Below, one piece after another: positions 1 to 9,907 of a stretch of DNA of 64,000 nucleotides. The notes under the pieces are model-generated. The model saw only the letters and a list, made by a program, of their open reading frames with translations, was not told where the DNA came from and ran no database searches. The position numbers were made by a program, and so were the translations under genes. Numbering within the stretch: position 1 is the stretch's first letter; every line of letters starts with the position of its first letter. This DNA comes from DATKMP01 sp963790045 (GTDB taxonomy: Bacteria > Bacteroidota > Ignavibacteria > UBA10030): positions 62,001 through 126,000 of the forward strand of contig CAWBMS010000009.1 in the NCBI GenBank assembly GCA_963790045.1, in the 5' to 3' direction.

Positions 1-87
1 TTCGACGTTTTTGCTAAACGCCCCACGTTATCATTCATCGACAAAGTAAGACTTCTTTTCCGAACATTTTCTATGTACCTTTAATCC

Positions 88-972
88 GTGCATACTGCAA
101 CACCATATCTGCCTGAGTTTTCTCAGAACCGAAAGAGTAATTTCTATTATTCGTTTCTCAGCTTGCCGCGCATCAAGCGCGATGCGATTGAAACGATCTA
201 TGCCTTTTGCCGTGTCACCGACGACATCGTCGATGAAGGCGGCGATGAAACAGAAAATCACGCCCGTTTGCTGCAATGGACAGATGAGTTGAAGCGTTCG
301 CTCTACGGCGTTTCACATTATACCTTGTTAAACAAATTATCTGCGATCATTAATCATTTTCAAATTCCTGTCGAACATTTTTATGATTTGATTAAAGGAA
401 TGGAAATGGATTTAACGCAAAAGCGGTATGGTACTTTTTCTGAATTGGAGTTGTATTGCTATCGTGTCGCATCGACGGTGGGATTGGTTTCTGCGGAAGT
501 GTTTGGTTACAAGAATGCGAAGACGAAAGAATATGCTATTCAACTTGGTATTGCATTGCAGCTAACCAATATTTTGCGCGACATCAAAGCTGACGCCAAG
601 AAGGGAAGAATTTATCTTCCGCTGGAAGACTTGCTTCGATTCGGTTATTCGGAAGAAGAATTGTTGAGTTCAACCTATAACGAACAATTTATTGCGTTGA
701 TGAAATTTGAATGTGAACGTGCGCATGAATATTATCGCCATGCAAAATCTTGTCTTGCAGAAGAGGATAAACCCTTATTCACGGCTGCGCGTACCATGGG
801 CAATATTTATTATTTGCTGTTGCTGCGCATCGAACGCGCACAGTACGATGTATTTTCCAAACGCATTCGCTTAGCATCGCCGTTTAAAATTTTAGTTGCG
901 ATGATGCTGCAGTTGCGGAATAAACTTCCCAAGAATTTTCATCGGTACGTCCACACAGAACTGCCGGCATAA
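88..972 (+). CDS. Squalene/phytoene synthase family protein
   Basis: A 294-residue trans-isoprenyl diphosphate synthase of the squalene/phytoene synthase fold, which condenses two prenyl diphosphates head to head (two FPP to presqualene diphosphate/squalene, or two GGPP to phytoene). Both Asp-rich Mg-diphosphate motifs are visible: DDIVDE at residues 45-50 and DIKADAKKGRIYLP at about 165-178. The length is normal for CrtB/HpnD-type enzymes. The start is GTG at 88, because the upstream in-frame ATG at 73 runs into a stop at 82. No other carotenoid or hopanoid gene is adjacent, so squalene and phytoene synthase cannot be told apart from context. Family assignment is secure; substrate is open. 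Confidence 0.85.
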   Translation: MHTATPYLPEFSQNRKSNFYYSFLSLPRIKRDAIETIYAFCRVTDDIVDEGGDETENHARLLQWTDELKRSLYGVSHYTLLNKLSAIINHFQIPVEHFYDLIKGMEMDLTQKRYGTFSELELYCYRVASTVGLVSAEVFGYKNAKTKEYAIQLGIALQLTNILRDIKADAKKGRIYLPLEDLLRFGYSEEELLSSTYNEQFIALMKFECERAHEYYRHAKSCLAEEDKPLFTAARTMGNIYYLLLLRIERAQYDVFSKRIRLASPFKILVAMMLQLRNKLPKNFHRYVHTELPA

Positions 973-1101
973 TCGCGTAATTAATATCTATCCTCGGTTC
1001 ATAAAATCCTTCCAGTATATTTCCGCGGACATTGCATGCTGTCAGTCACGTTTGTATATTGACAACAAAAGAAAGCATGCATACTAAAATATTCACACAA
1101 A

Positions 1102-2004
1102 ATGTTTGTTTTTGATCTACTCATTATCGCAGTATTGTTTTTGATTCAAGCCGCATTTGTTCTGTTAGTAACAGGCCCGCTCATTTTATTAAAACCGGTT
1201 CGCAGAAAATCCGGGTGGTATGCGCGCTTTACCAATTTGTTGGAGCCCCGTGATGCAGGTCTTCCACAGCAAGATGTGACTGTTGAAACATTTGATGGAT
1301 TGCAATTGAAGGGCTGGTTTGTTTCGCAATCGGAAAAAGCGCAAAGAACGATTATTTATTTACATGGTGTCGGTGATTGCAAGATCGCCGGCGTCGAATT
1401 TGCGCGTTCCATGTATCAACACGGCTTTAATATATTTTTGTACGATTCGCGCGAGCATGGCGAAAGCGAAGGATATTATTGCACGTACGGTTTTTATGAA
1501 AAACATGATCTTGCTGCTGTGATTACCTATCTGTTGTCAAGACAGGATGTAGCGATTGGAAAAATCGGTCTGTTCGGGACATCGATGGGTGCGGCGGTAG
1601 CCATTCAAACGGCGGCAATCGATCATCGCATTGCAGCGGTGGTCGCAGAAGGAAGTTTTTCAACATTGCGTACCATTTTTGTCGATTACCAAACGCGTAT
1701 TGTCAAACTGCCATGGCATTTTTTACGGAACATTGCTCTGGTGCAGTCACAAAAAATGGCGAACTTTAAAGCACGTCTGGTCGCGCCGATAGAAGACATT
1801 AAAAAAATACACGTGCCGATTCTTGTCGATGGAGAAAAAGATTCGTTCATCAAGAATGAATATTCCAGAAAACTTTTTGAAGCTGCCAACGAACCAAAAG
1901 AATTACTTATCGTCCCTGGCGCCGATCACAATAATGTCTGGGAAATCGGTGGAGCTATGTATGAAAAAGCATTAGTATCCTTCTTTGAAAAGTATTTGGT
2001 ATAA
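1102..2004 (+). CDS. Alpha/beta hydrolase, membrane-anchored
   Basis: A 300-residue serine hydrolase. A hydrophobic N-terminal segment (about residues 5-30) looks like a signal anchor. The hydrolase core follows, with an HG oxyanion motif near 88-89, the nucleophile elbow GTSMG at 159-163 (Ser161), a likely acidic residue Asp246 in GEKDSF and His275 in GADHNN. This is the usual order of a catalytic triad. It resembles the BAAT/Bem46-like group of prokaryotic alpha/beta hydrolases often annotated as 'alpha/beta fold hydrolase'. The natural ester or amide substrate cannot be read from the sequence. Short spacing (20 bp) to the next gene allows co-transcription. Confidence 0.82.
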   Translation: MFVFDLLIIAVLFLIQAAFVLLVTGPLILLKPVRRKSGWYARFTNLLEPRDAGLPQQDVTVETFDGLQLKGWFVSQSEKAQRTIIYLHGVGDCKIAGVEFARSMYQHGFNIFLYDSREHGESEGYYCTYGFYEKHDLAAVITYLLSRQDVAIGKIGLFGTSMGAAVAIQTAAIDHRIAAVVAEGSFSTLRTIFVDYQTRIVKLPWHFLRNIALVQSQKMANFKARLVAPIEDIKKIHVPILVDGEKDSFIKNEYSRKLFEAANEPKELLIVPGADHNNVWEIGGAMYEKALVSFFEKYLV

Positions 2005-2024
2005 CAGTTCAGAGAATCGTTTTT

Positions 2025-2597
2025 ATGAAAACCAAAACCATCGTACCGGTCAATTTTATTGAGCAACGGATTTTTATCATCCGCGGTTTGAAAGTTATGA
2101 TCGATCGTGATCTTGCCGATCTCTACGGTGTGCAAACAAAATATCTGAATCGGCAGGTCAAACGGAATCGTGAACGGTTTCCTCATGAATTTGTTTTTCA
2201 ACTTACAAAATCAGAACGCAACGAACTGGTGACAAATTGGCACCGGTTCGAATCGTTGAAACATTCTTCAACCCTGCCGTTTGCTTTTAGTGAACATGGT
2301 GTGGCGATGCTTGCTACGGTTATCAAAAGCCCCAAGGCAATAAAGATGAGTATCTTAATTGTGAAGGCATTTGTGCGCTTGCGGGATATTCTTTCTAGCC
2401 ATAGAGAGTTGGCAGAAAAACTGCAACTGCTCGAAAAGAAAATAGATCGTCACGATGAAGAAATTCAAGCGATTGTCGATGCTATTCATCAATTACTCCA
2501 ACCACCAGAGAAGCCCAAAAATCCAATTGGCTTTAGAATTAGCGAACCAACGGCAGCATATTATTCCAAAAAACATTCTTCCCCCAAAAAGTCATGA
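2025..2597 (+). CDS. ORF6N domain-containing protein
   Basis: A 190-residue protein whose first about 110 residues match the ORF6N DNA-binding-like domain, first described in phage antirepressor-type proteins. Typical signature stretches are seen: 'RGLKVMIDRDLADLYGV', 'LNRQVKRNRERFP' and 'FAFSEHGVAMLATV'. A helical, charged segment (about residues 120-160) probably forms a short coiled coil. Such proteins are scattered widely in Bacteroidota chromosomes, often as single genes outside recognisable prophages; no other phage gene is nearby. Its stop overlaps the start of the following peptidase gene by 4 nt (ATGA at 2594-2597), so the two are probably translated from one message. Confidence 0.85.
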   Translation: MKTKTIVPVNFIEQRIFIIRGLKVMIDRDLADLYGVQTKYLNRQVKRNRERFPHEFVFQLTKSERNELVTNWHRFESLKHSSTLPFAFSEHGVAMLATVIKSPKAIKMSILIVKAFVRLRDILSSHRELAEKLQLLEKKIDRHDEEIQAIVDAIHQLLQPPEKPKNPIGFRISEPTAAYYSKKHSSPKKS

Positions 2598-4874
2598 AAA
2601 GACTATTTCTCGTTTTTATTTTCCTGTTGTCAACACTCTGTGCACAAACACCGTTTTCTGCCGATAGCGCATTATCCTATCTCAAAACTCTTTCTGTCGA
2701 TATTGGGCCAAGAACATTCGGTTCGCCGAACGAACGGCGTGCGATGGAGTTCGGCCTTAAAAAATTTCGAGAATTCGGAATTCCTACAACCTATGTTATG
2801 GCTATTCGTTCTGTGGATGGAAATGGATATCATCCGGGTTACAATACCAATAGCGGTGTCGTTGTCGGTGTGCTGCCGGGAAAAAGCAGCAGAACAATTT
2901 TGATCGGCGGACACATCGATTCTGCATCGCCGTTCGTTCCCGGTGCAAATGACGACGGCTCCGGCGCTGCCGATGTGATCGAACTTGCCCGCGTTCTTTC
3001 CAAACAGCAGCACGAATCGACGCTGATGTTCTGTTTGTGGGGCGGAGAAGAAGCGGGGTTGTGCGGTTCGAAAGCATTCGTGGAAAATTATCCCCATCTC
3101 GACAGCATTGCGTTAATGCTGCAACTCGATATGGCAAACGGCAGCGATTGGCTGATGCCGATGTGCGACGTGCATACGCACAGCGCGCCTCACTGGTTGG
3201 TGCAGGCATCGGTACGAAGAATTTTATAAACTCGGTTATTCCGGATTGAGATATCCGACAGATTTCTTCGTGCAGAATTATGCGCTGCCTTCCGGCGGCA
3301 TAGGTTCAGATCACGAACCGTTTCTGCAAAAAGGAATTCCGGCAATCGATTTTACTTCCGATGCCAACGATCCGATTCACACGCCGCAGGATGATTTCGA
3401 ACATTTCAAACCTTCGGGATTAAAACGCAGCGGCGATCTGGTGTACAATCTTGTTCAACGATTTGATAATGGTGTTCCGCAGGAAAAGACCGATCATTAT
3501 TATCTTGTTCAAATCGGACACATTCCAATTTTTATTCCATTCGTTCTTTTATACAGCTTCATAGCTTTCGTATTGCTGATTACAATATTCGGCGTGTATC
3601 AAACACGCAAACGCCGTACAGAAACAGATTGGCAGAAATCTCCCAAACTTCCGGCGGTAAAATTATTGTTTATTGCGATCATCGTTCAAGTATTCGTCTG
3701 GCTTTCAGAAAACATTGTCGGTCTTGTAGAAGGCGTGCGCTATCCGTGGATTTCTCATCCTGAAGGATTTTTTGTCCTTGGATTTATTGCGGCATTGATG
3801 GGCATCGTTGTATCGCTATATGTCACGCCGGAATTAAAACTTAGCTGCGATCCGTATCGATGGTATTTGAGATCAGCAGCATGGCTTCTGGTCTTTGTGA
3901 TTTTATTTTCTTTCGGCGGCATCAAATTGGCAATCTATCCTGCATCAGCGTTGTTGCTGCTTTCGTTGGCAATGGTAGTGCGCCGACCGTGGTTGAAATT
4001 TGTTTTGTGGATTCTGTCCCCGCATTTGATGTTTCGTCTTGCCTTCTCAGAAGGATTCACATTGTTCAGCCGTATGCTGGCGCTTGACACGCTTATCAGT
4101 ATACGTATGAGCGCCGTAATTCACGTGCTGTATATTGTTATGTTTGCTTTGTACTCGTTCCCGTTCTTACTGGGATTTGCAGCCGTCTATTTTGATTCTG
4201 GAATCGATTTACTGTGGTTGAAACGTTGGCGTTCAAAGAGAGGATTCATTATAACTGGTTCTGCATTTATTGTCTGCGTCATCGTGTTGATTTTTATTCC
4301 ATCATATTCCGATTCGTGGAGACAAACGATCAGCGTGGAAGAATTTGTCGATGGCAGCAACGGAAGCGGTATCGTTACACTGAAGAGCAATGATTATATG
4401 AGAAATGCCCGTGTTCGGTTCGACAATAAAGATTTACTTATCACGAATTATGACCGTGAAATTTTATTGAAGCAATTTACGACGAATCCGCAATCCCTTT
4501 GGTTGCATGAAGATCGTACCGTAACAACAACGCGGCATGACTCTATGACAACATTTGATGTGTTTATATATCTTCACTCAAAATATCGTCCGCATGTTTT
4601 AAATTTCGATTTTTCAGCAGGCGCACATCTGATCGAAGATGTGTTCACACCATACACGGCAACGATTACCGGTCATAGTGTTTCTATTCGATGGGAAACT
4701 ATTCCGGATACAGCATTAGTTATTCCGGTTCGCTTCACCGTTGTGCGCGGCGATAGCGTTGTTGAAACAACCGAAGCAAATTATATCGAGATGATTGAAC
4801 CGGTAACAATTGAAAAACAGTGGACCAATGTCCTCCCGAAAACAATAATCCGAAAGACGTGTGTCATAAAATAA
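2594..4874 (+). CDS. M28 family membrane metallopeptidase (frameshifted)
   Basis: Zinc aminopeptidase of family M28 fused to a polytopic membrane domain. The first part (2594-3229) has a signal peptide ('LVFIFLLSTLCAQ') and zinc ligands in GGHIDSASP, GANDDGSGA, GGEEAG and LDMANG. The second part (from about 3210 to 4874, next frame) carries the last ligand region GSDHEPF, then roughly eight hydrophobic segments and a soluble C-terminal domain. Reading through 3210-3245 in the second frame gives 'RYEEFYKLGYSGLRYPTDF', which continues the peptidase fold without a gap. One extra base between about 3203 and 3213 (a GG pair) is therefore enough to explain the break. The reading frame at 3246 has no plausible independent start (TTG). 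Probably a sequencing indel, but a real frameshift cannot be excluded. Confidence 0.8.
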
Positions 4875-4877
4875 TTT

Positions 4878-6353
4878 TTAATTATTTACCCGAAGCAAAA
4901 GCACCACGTTCTCGATGTGATATGTATGCGGAAACATATCCACCGGCTGCATTTTTACCAAACGATATTTTGATTTGCACAACGCTTTTACGTCGCGCGC
5001 CTGTGTTGCGGGATTGCAACTGACATAGACGATGCGTTCCGGTTCGATCTTCAAAATTTCTTCTACCACTTTCGGATGCATACCGCTGCGGGGCGGATCG
5101 ATCACCATGACATCGGGTTTCGGATGCGACGACATCCATTCAATATCTTTCGTCAGACGATCTTTCAAGTCACCGAGCACAAACGTACAATTCGTAATCC
5201 CATTTTCTTTGGCATTGCGATCTGCATCTTCAATAGCGCTTGCGACAGATTCCACGCCAATGACTTGTTTGACGACATCGGAAATAAATATCGAAATGCT
5301 TCCCGTGCCGGAATAAAGATCATACACCATATCTGTCGGTTTGAATTCCCCAAACTTTTTTGCGACCTGATATAATTTTTCTGCCTGCAAGACGTTTGTT
5401 TGAAAAAACGAACTTGCAGAAACATCAAACTGATGATTGTCCATCTGTTCGTGAATGATGCCGTCTCCAAGATATACATGCTCTGCCTGGCCGAACGCAA
5501 TCTGTGCTTTTTTAGAATTGATTGTATTGACAATCGTTGTAACTTCCGGCACTTCAACTTTCAATACCACTGAATATTCGCGCATTAAATCTGGCAAGTT
5601 GTTAAACGTCACAAGATTCACCATCACTTCTTTCGTGTGCTTGCTTTCTCGAATCACTAAGAAGCGAAGAATGCCCGACTCGGTGCGTGAATCATAGATC
5701 GTGAGATTCTTCTCTCTCGCAAATCGCCGTGTAAAATTTAAAACACGATTAGAAACTTCCGATTGAAGATGACATTCATCAAGGTTGAGCACTTTATCGA
5801 AACGTGAGGGAACATGTAACCCAAGGTAGATGGGAGATGGCAAGTGGGAGATGGGATTGTGTTCGCCTTCTGTATTGTCGGAAGGTATTTCTGTTTCCGA
5901 TTTTATCGGCGGTGCAGTAAGCCATTGTTTCTCCGCAAACGAATATTCCATTTTGCCGCGATAGAAATAAATATTTTCCGAACCAATGATCGGCAACATT
6001 TCGAAATCAGAAAATCCTCCGAGATGCTCGAAGGCATCCTTCACCTGCTGCTGTTTGAATTCAAGCTGCGCCGAATATTCCACATGCTGCCATTTGCATC
6101 CGCCGCACACGCCAAAATATTTGCAGCGCGGCTGCACGCGATGCACTGAGGGTGTGATGACTTCTACGACTTTTGCTTCGGCAAAATTCTTTTTCGATTT
6201 CAGGATCTTGACTTTTACCACATCGCCAGGAACAGCGCCTTCGACAAACACCACAAGCTTGTCATGTTTCGCAATACATTTGCCTTCAAATGCTGATCCT
6301 GATATTTCCAGTGTCAATTCGTCATCGCGTCGTAATTGTTTTGTTTCTTCCAT
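4878..6353 (-). CDS. rlmD: 23S rRNA (uracil-C5)-methyltransferase, RlmD/TrmA family
   Basis: SAM-dependent RNA m5U methyltransferase of about 491 residues. An N-terminal TRAM domain (about residues 8-68) precedes Fe-S cluster cysteines in CKYFGVCGGC (Cys77, Cys83, Cys86) with a later Cys in LDECHL. The C-terminal Rossmann domain has the SAM motif YDLYSGTGSISIF and the catalytic Cys in IVYVSCNPATQARD after DPPRSGMHP. I chose ATG at 6353: a longer frame opens at 6407, but it would pass through the transcription terminator of the upstream gene at 6369-6395. The family also contains RlmCD and TrmA; the Fe-S motif favours RlmD/RumA, though the exact modified uridine is not certain. The gene is convergent with the M28 peptidase gene (3-bp gap). 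Confidence 0.88.
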   Translation of the reverse strand: MEETKQLRRDDELTLEISGSAFEGKCIAKHDKLVVFVEGAVPGDVVKVKILKSKKNFAEAKVVEVITPSVHRVQPRCKYFGVCGGCKWQHVEYSAQLEFKQQQVKDAFEHLGGFSDFEMLPIIGSENIYFYRGKMEYSFAEKQWLTAPPIKSETEIPSDNTEGEHNPISHLPSPIYLGLHVPSRFDKVLNLDECHLQSEVSNRVLNFTRRFAREKNLTIYDSRTESGILRFLVIRESKHTKEVMVNLVTFNNLPDLMREYSVVLKVEVPEVTTIVNTINSKKAQIAFGQAEHVYLGDGIIHEQMDNHQFDVSASSFFQTNVLQAEKLYQVAKKFGEFKPTDMVYDLYSGTGSISIFISDVVKQVIGVESVASAIEDADRNAKENGITNCTFVLGDLKDRLTKDIEWMSSHPKPDVMVIDPPRSGMHPKVVEEILKIEPERIVYVSCNPATQARDVKALCKSKYRLVKMQPVDMFPHTYHIENVVLLLRVNN

Positions 6354-6368
6354 TGTCCATCGAAGAAT

Positions 6369-6395
6369 AAAAAACCTCCGACGCATCGGAGGTTT
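6369..6395 (-). terminator. Rho-independent terminator of the phosphohexomutase gene
   Basis: On the minus strand a 10-bp perfect stem (6372-6381 pairs with 6386-6395, loop of 4) with a CCTCCGA/TCGGAGG core is followed by a run of T. It lies just downstream of the stop at 6429 and upstream of the chosen rlmD start, so it separates the two minus-strand genes. Confidence 0.85.
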
Positions 6396-6428
6396 CAGTA
6401 CTTCCATACAAAAATAATGAGTGTATCG

Positions 6429-7829
6429 TTACACCGCTTGCGCGGCTTTCAGCAATGCTTCAACTTTTTCCGGTGTTTCCGCTTCGGCATAGAAACGAAT
6501 CAGCGGTTCGGTTCCTGATGCGCGCACCAACACCCAACCGTTTTCGAGAAAAAGTTTGTAACCGTCTTTCGTTTCAACACGCTGCACAGAAAATCCGGCA
6601 AGCTGTTTCACACCTTTTTTATATGCCGCCATGATGCGGTTCTTTTCTTTTTCTGTCAAGCGCGCATCGTTGCGATTGTAATAGAACCAGCCGTACTCAT
6701 TCATAATTTCTTCGACAAGCTCGCTCAATTTCTTTTTGCGTGTCGCCATGATTTCGCAAAGCAGCAATCCAATATACGTACCGTCGCGTTCCGGCAAATG
6801 TCCTTTAACAGCAAGCCCGCCGCTTTCTTCCGCTGCAATCAAAATGTTGCGCTCGATCATCAACTGGCAGAGATACTTAAATCCCACCGGCGTTTCGTGC
6901 AATACCAAATTGTATTTCTTGCACATCTTGTTGATGACCTGACTGACGGAAAACGATTTTGCAACTTCTCCCGTCATGTGTTTTTGTTCGACAAAATATT
7001 TCAAGAGAAGTGCAAAAACACGGTGTGAATCGACAAAGTTTCCTTTTTCATCAAACGCGCCGATGCGGTCGGCGTCGCCGTCGGTGGCAATGCCGATGTC
7101 GCTGCCGGATTTTACGATTGCTTGAATCAATCCGGGAGTGTTTTGAGGCAGCGGTTCGGGATGAGTTCCGCCGAAGGACGGATTGAAATCGCCGCGAATG
7201 GAACTGTTGAGCGGAAGAATTTGATCCATCACACCCTGTCCTGCTCCGTGCATGGCATCGTACGCGATTTTAATTCCGGCAGACTTAATGAGATCAATGT
7301 TGATTTTGCTTTTAATGTCTTCGATGTAAATAGAAGTAAAGTCGATCTTCTTGATAATTCCTTTTTCTACTAACTGTGCAAACGATTTTTTGCATTCAAC
7401 ATTTTTCTTGATGACCTTTGCGAGTTCTTTTTCCACTTTCGCAATCGCTTCCGGGAATGCCGGCCCGCCAAAATCACCCTTGATTTTAAATCCGTTATAT
7501 TTTGCCGGATTGTGGCTTGCGGTGATGATGATGCCTGCTGCCGCATTCAACTTCTTGGTCAGCAGTGAAACCATTGGCGTGGAAGAAATATTATCGGAGA
7601 GAATTACGTTGATGCCGCGATTGCCGATCACTTCGGAAACTTTCTCTGCAAACTCTCTCGAAAGAAATCGCGAGTCGTAACCGATCACAATTCCATTTTT
7701 AATCTTTTTATGCTTCTTGTAAAAGTTCGCCGTTGCTAAAGCAACTTTGGCTATGTTGTCGAAAGTAAAATCGGCGGCGATAATTCCGCGCCATCCATCT
7801 GTTCCGAATTTAATTTTCGGTGTACTCAT
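6429..7829 (-). CDS. Phosphoglucomutase/phosphomannomutase family protein
   Basis: A 466-residue alpha-D-phosphohexomutase with all four family loops: the phosphoserine loop TASHNPAKYNGFK (Ser105), the metal loop ATDGDADRIGAF (DGDADR at 250-255), the sugar-binding loop EESGGLAVKGHLPERDGT and the C-terminal phosphate-binding loop VRASGTEPLIRFY. It interconverts hexose 1- and 6-phosphates in the cytoplasm, feeding glycogen, LPS or nucleotide-sugar synthesis. The length and EESGG sugar loop fit the PGM/PMM type better than GlmM, but glucosamine-phosphate activity cannot be excluded. The gene has its own terminator. A GAGG lies about 11 nt before the ATG. Confidence 0.9.
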   Translation of the reverse strand: MSTPKIKFGTDGWRGIIAADFTFDNIAKVALATANFYKKHKKIKNGIVIGYDSRFLSREFAEKVSEVIGNRGINVILSDNISSTPMVSLLTKKLNAAAGIIITASHNPAKYNGFKIKGDFGGPAFPEAIAKVEKELAKVIKKNVECKKSFAQLVEKGIIKKIDFTSIYIEDIKSKINIDLIKSAGIKIAYDAMHGAGQGVMDQILPLNSSIRGDFNPSFGGTHPEPLPQNTPGLIQAIVKSGSDIGIATDGDADRIGAFDEKGNFVDSHRVFALLLKYFVEQKHMTGEVAKSFSVSQVINKMCKKYNLVLHETPVGFKYLCQLMIERNILIAAEESGGLAVKGHLPERDGTYIGLLLCEIMATRKKKLSELVEEIMNEYGWFYYNRNDARLTEKEKNRIMAAYKKGVKQLAGFSVQRVETKDGYKLFLENGWVLVRASGTEPLIRFYAEAETPEKVEALLKAAQAV

Positions 7830-7853
7830 TTGTTAATTTCCTCACAAAAGAAT

Positions 7854-7891
7854 AAAAGCTGGAAAGGACGTTGTTCCCTTCCAGCTTTTTT
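7854..7891 (-). terminator. Rho-independent terminator downstream of enolase
   Basis: A stem built from AGCTGGAA(A)GG and CC(C)TTCCAGCT arms, with A/T runs on both sides. On the minus strand it sits right after the enolase stop (7907) and ends in CTTTTATT. The T run on the other side would also let it work on the plus strand, but no plus-strand gene needs it. Confidence 0.82.
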
Positions 7892-7906
7892 AGTGAATGT
7901 TTCTGC

Positions 7907-9199
7907 TTACAATTTTGCGTTGATTGCTGATTTACCGCCGTAGATTGCGTTCGTTCCCAATTCCTCTTCGATGCGAAGCAATTGGTTGTATTTGCAAATA
8001 CGGTCGGTGCGGCTTGCGGAACCGGTTTTAATCATTCCACAATTCGTTGCTACCGCGAGATCGGCAAGTGTTGTATCTTCCGTTTCACCTGATCGGTGGC
8101 TGAAAACCGTTGTGTAATGCGCGCACTTTGCCATCTCAACCGCATTCAGTGTTTCTGTTAGTGTACCGATTTGATTAACCTTGATGAGAATAGAATTCGC
8201 AACGCCCATCTTGATTCCTTTGGAGAGATACTCAACGTTCGTGACAAACACATCATCACCGACAAGTTGAATTTTCTTGCCGACGGCATCGGTCAATAAT
8301 TTCCATCCGTCCCAATCGCCTTCTGCCATACCGTCTTCGAGTGAAACGATCGGATATTGTTTCGTCCAGTTTTCCCAGAACTTTGCCATCTCGGCAGAAG
8401 TTTTTTCGGATTTATCTGATTTGTGAAACACATATTTCTTTTTGTCGGTGTCATAGAATTCGCTTGCTGCAGGATCGAGTGCAATATACACTTGCTCGCC
8501 CGGTTTGTATCCGGCTTTCGTAATGGCTTCGAGAATCACTTCGACAGCTTCGTCGTTCGATTTCAGGTTCGGCGCAAATCCGCCTTCATCGCCAACAGCA
8601 GTGTTGTACCCGCGTTTTTTCAACACGCTTTTGAGATTATGAAACACTTCTGCACCGCAGCGAAGCGCTTCGGCAAACGTCGGTAAGCCGAGCGGGAAAA
8701 TCATGAATTCCTGGAAATCGACGTTGTTGTCGGCATGCGAACCGCCGTTGATGATGTTCATCATCGGTGCAGGCAGCGTTTTTGCATTCGTGCCGCCGAT
8801 GTAGCGATAGAGCGGAAGGTTCAACGAGATTGCCGATGCTTTTGCAACGGCAAGTGAAACGCCGAGAATAGCGTTGGCGCCGAGTTTACCTTTGGTCGGT
8901 GTTCCGTCGAGTTCAATCATCAACTTATCGATGCCGACTTGATCGGTGGAATCGAATCCAATCACTTCATCTGCAAGAACTTTATTTACGTTTTCGACCG
9001 CTTTGAGTACGCCTTTGCCAAGGAAGCGCGCTTTGTCGCCGTCGCGTAATTCTACTGCTTCGTTTTCGCCCGTGGATGCACCGCTGGGAACCGCTGCGCG
9101 TCCGAGCGTGCCGTCTTCCAATTCTACTTCCACTTCGACTGTCGGATTGCCGCGTGAATCCAAAATTTCACGTGCACACACATCTATAATCGTTTGCAT
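7907..9199 (-). CDS. eno: Enolase (phosphopyruvate hydratase)
   Basis: Glycolytic enzyme that converts 2-phosphoglycerate to phosphoenolpyruvate; 430 residues, the normal length. Diagnostic stretches include REILDSRGNPTVEVEV near the N terminus, PSGASTGENEAVELRDGD, the acid/base region AVGDEGGFAPNL, the Mg ligand region VSLEDGMAEGDWDGW and GDDVFVTN, the catalytic Lys in ILIKVNQIGTLTET and SHRSGETEDTT. I place the start at ATG 9199: a GGAGAAG ribosome-binding site lies immediately before it, and the longer TTG start at 9211 would put that site inside the gene. It is a single-gene unit with its own terminator. Confidence 0.97.
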   Translation of the reverse strand: MQTIIDVCAREILDSRGNPTVEVEVELEDGTLGRAAVPSGASTGENEAVELRDGDKARFLGKGVLKAVENVNKVLADEVIGFDSTDQVGIDKLMIELDGTPTKGKLGANAILGVSLAVAKASAISLNLPLYRYIGGTNAKTLPAPMMNIINGGSHADNNVDFQEFMIFPLGLPTFAEALRCGAEVFHNLKSVLKKRGYNTAVGDEGGFAPNLKSNDEAVEVILEAITKAGYKPGEQVYIALDPAASEFYDTDKKKYVFHKSDKSEKTSAEMAKFWENWTKQYPIVSLEDGMAEGDWDGWKLLTDAVGKKIQLVGDDVFVTNVEYLSKGIKMGVANSILIKVNQIGTLTETLNAVEMAKCAHYTTVFSHRSGETEDTTLADLAVATNCGMIKTGSASRTDRICKYNQLLRIEEELGTNAIYGGKSAINAKL

Positions 9200-9442
9200 G
9201 ATCTTCTCCAAAAATAATTAAAAGTTATGTTGTTATCATCGCCATATCTCGAATCTATATTGTTGATGCGAGATGAGCCGCCTGTTGTATCTTTGACTAT
9301 ATCAATTAAGCCAAAAATTGTAGGAAATGCAACGCGTGGAATCTCCTTAAAACACACGGGAAGAAATACATTTGCGGTTGCAACTCACTGCAACTTTTGC
9401 TATGTTTTGTGCAAGAAAACATTTCAAATAGACGAGGCAAGC

Positions 9443-9829
9443 ATGAAGCATACGGGCATTCGAAAACTGTACTACTCCATTAGCGAGGTCAGTAAAATTA
9501 CGGGGTTGGAGCAATATGTGCTGCGCTATTGGGAAACAGAGTTCGATGAATTGAAACCGGCGAAAAATCGTGCCGGCAACCGCATCTACACCAACAAAGA
9601 TATTAAACTGATTATGCACCTGAAGCAGTTGCTGCGCGATGAGAAGTACACCATCGAAGGCGCAAAACAGGTGATGAAAGATTTTCAGCCGGAAGCGGAC
9701 AGCGGCGAGCAATTGATGCTGATTGATGTGCCGATCAAAAAGAAAATTCAGGATGACGAAATCCGTGAAGAGATTGTAGAAGTGAAAACGTTTTTACAGG
9801 AACTGGTTGTAAAGTTAGAGAAAAAATAA
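9443..9829 (+). CDS. MerR family transcriptional regulator
   Basis: A 128-residue protein with an N-terminal MerR winged-helix domain: 'YYSISEVSKITGLEQYVLRYWE' spans the helix-turn-helix and wing, and 'NRIYTNKDIKLIMHLKQLL' follows. A short, charged C-terminal helix lacks the cysteines of metal sensors and any ligand-binding domain. It may be one of the short MerR-like proteins common in Bacteroidota/Chlorobiota genomes; the target is unknown. The frame is open back to 9227, but ATG 9443 fits the domain start. It is divergent from eno, and the 240-bp gap should hold both promoters. Confidence 0.8.
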   Translation: MKHTGIRKLYYSISEVSKITGLEQYVLRYWETEFDELKPAKNRAGNRIYTNKDIKLIMHLKQLLRDEKYTIEGAKQVMKDFQPEADSGEQLMLIDVPIKKKIQDDEIREEIVEVKTFLQELVVKLEKK

Positions 9830-9907
9830 ATCCGTGTTCTGCTTTCAGAAGTTTTTACCCATCGTGTAATCATCTTTTCATACATCATTTATCAAATCAG
9901 GAAAATT

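Noticed and set aside
2240..2265. A GGTTCGAATC string that resembles a tRNA T-arm.
   Set aside because: It lies inside the ORF6N coding sequence, and no acceptor, D-arm or anticodon arm can be folded around it.
2672..3209. Minus-strand open frames of 135-141 codons opposite the M28 peptidase.
   Set aside because: They are antisense shadows of a well-conserved peptidase and contain no recognisable domain.
6354..6407. Longer start of the RlmD-like protein at 6407.
   Set aside because: It would translate through a strong terminator hairpin, and the extra residues precede the TRAM domain without conservation.
9227..9442. N-terminal extension of the MerR-like protein from ATG 9227.
   Set aside because: The added 72 residues show no family similarity and would overlap the eno promoter region; ATG 9443 begins exactly at the MerR domain.
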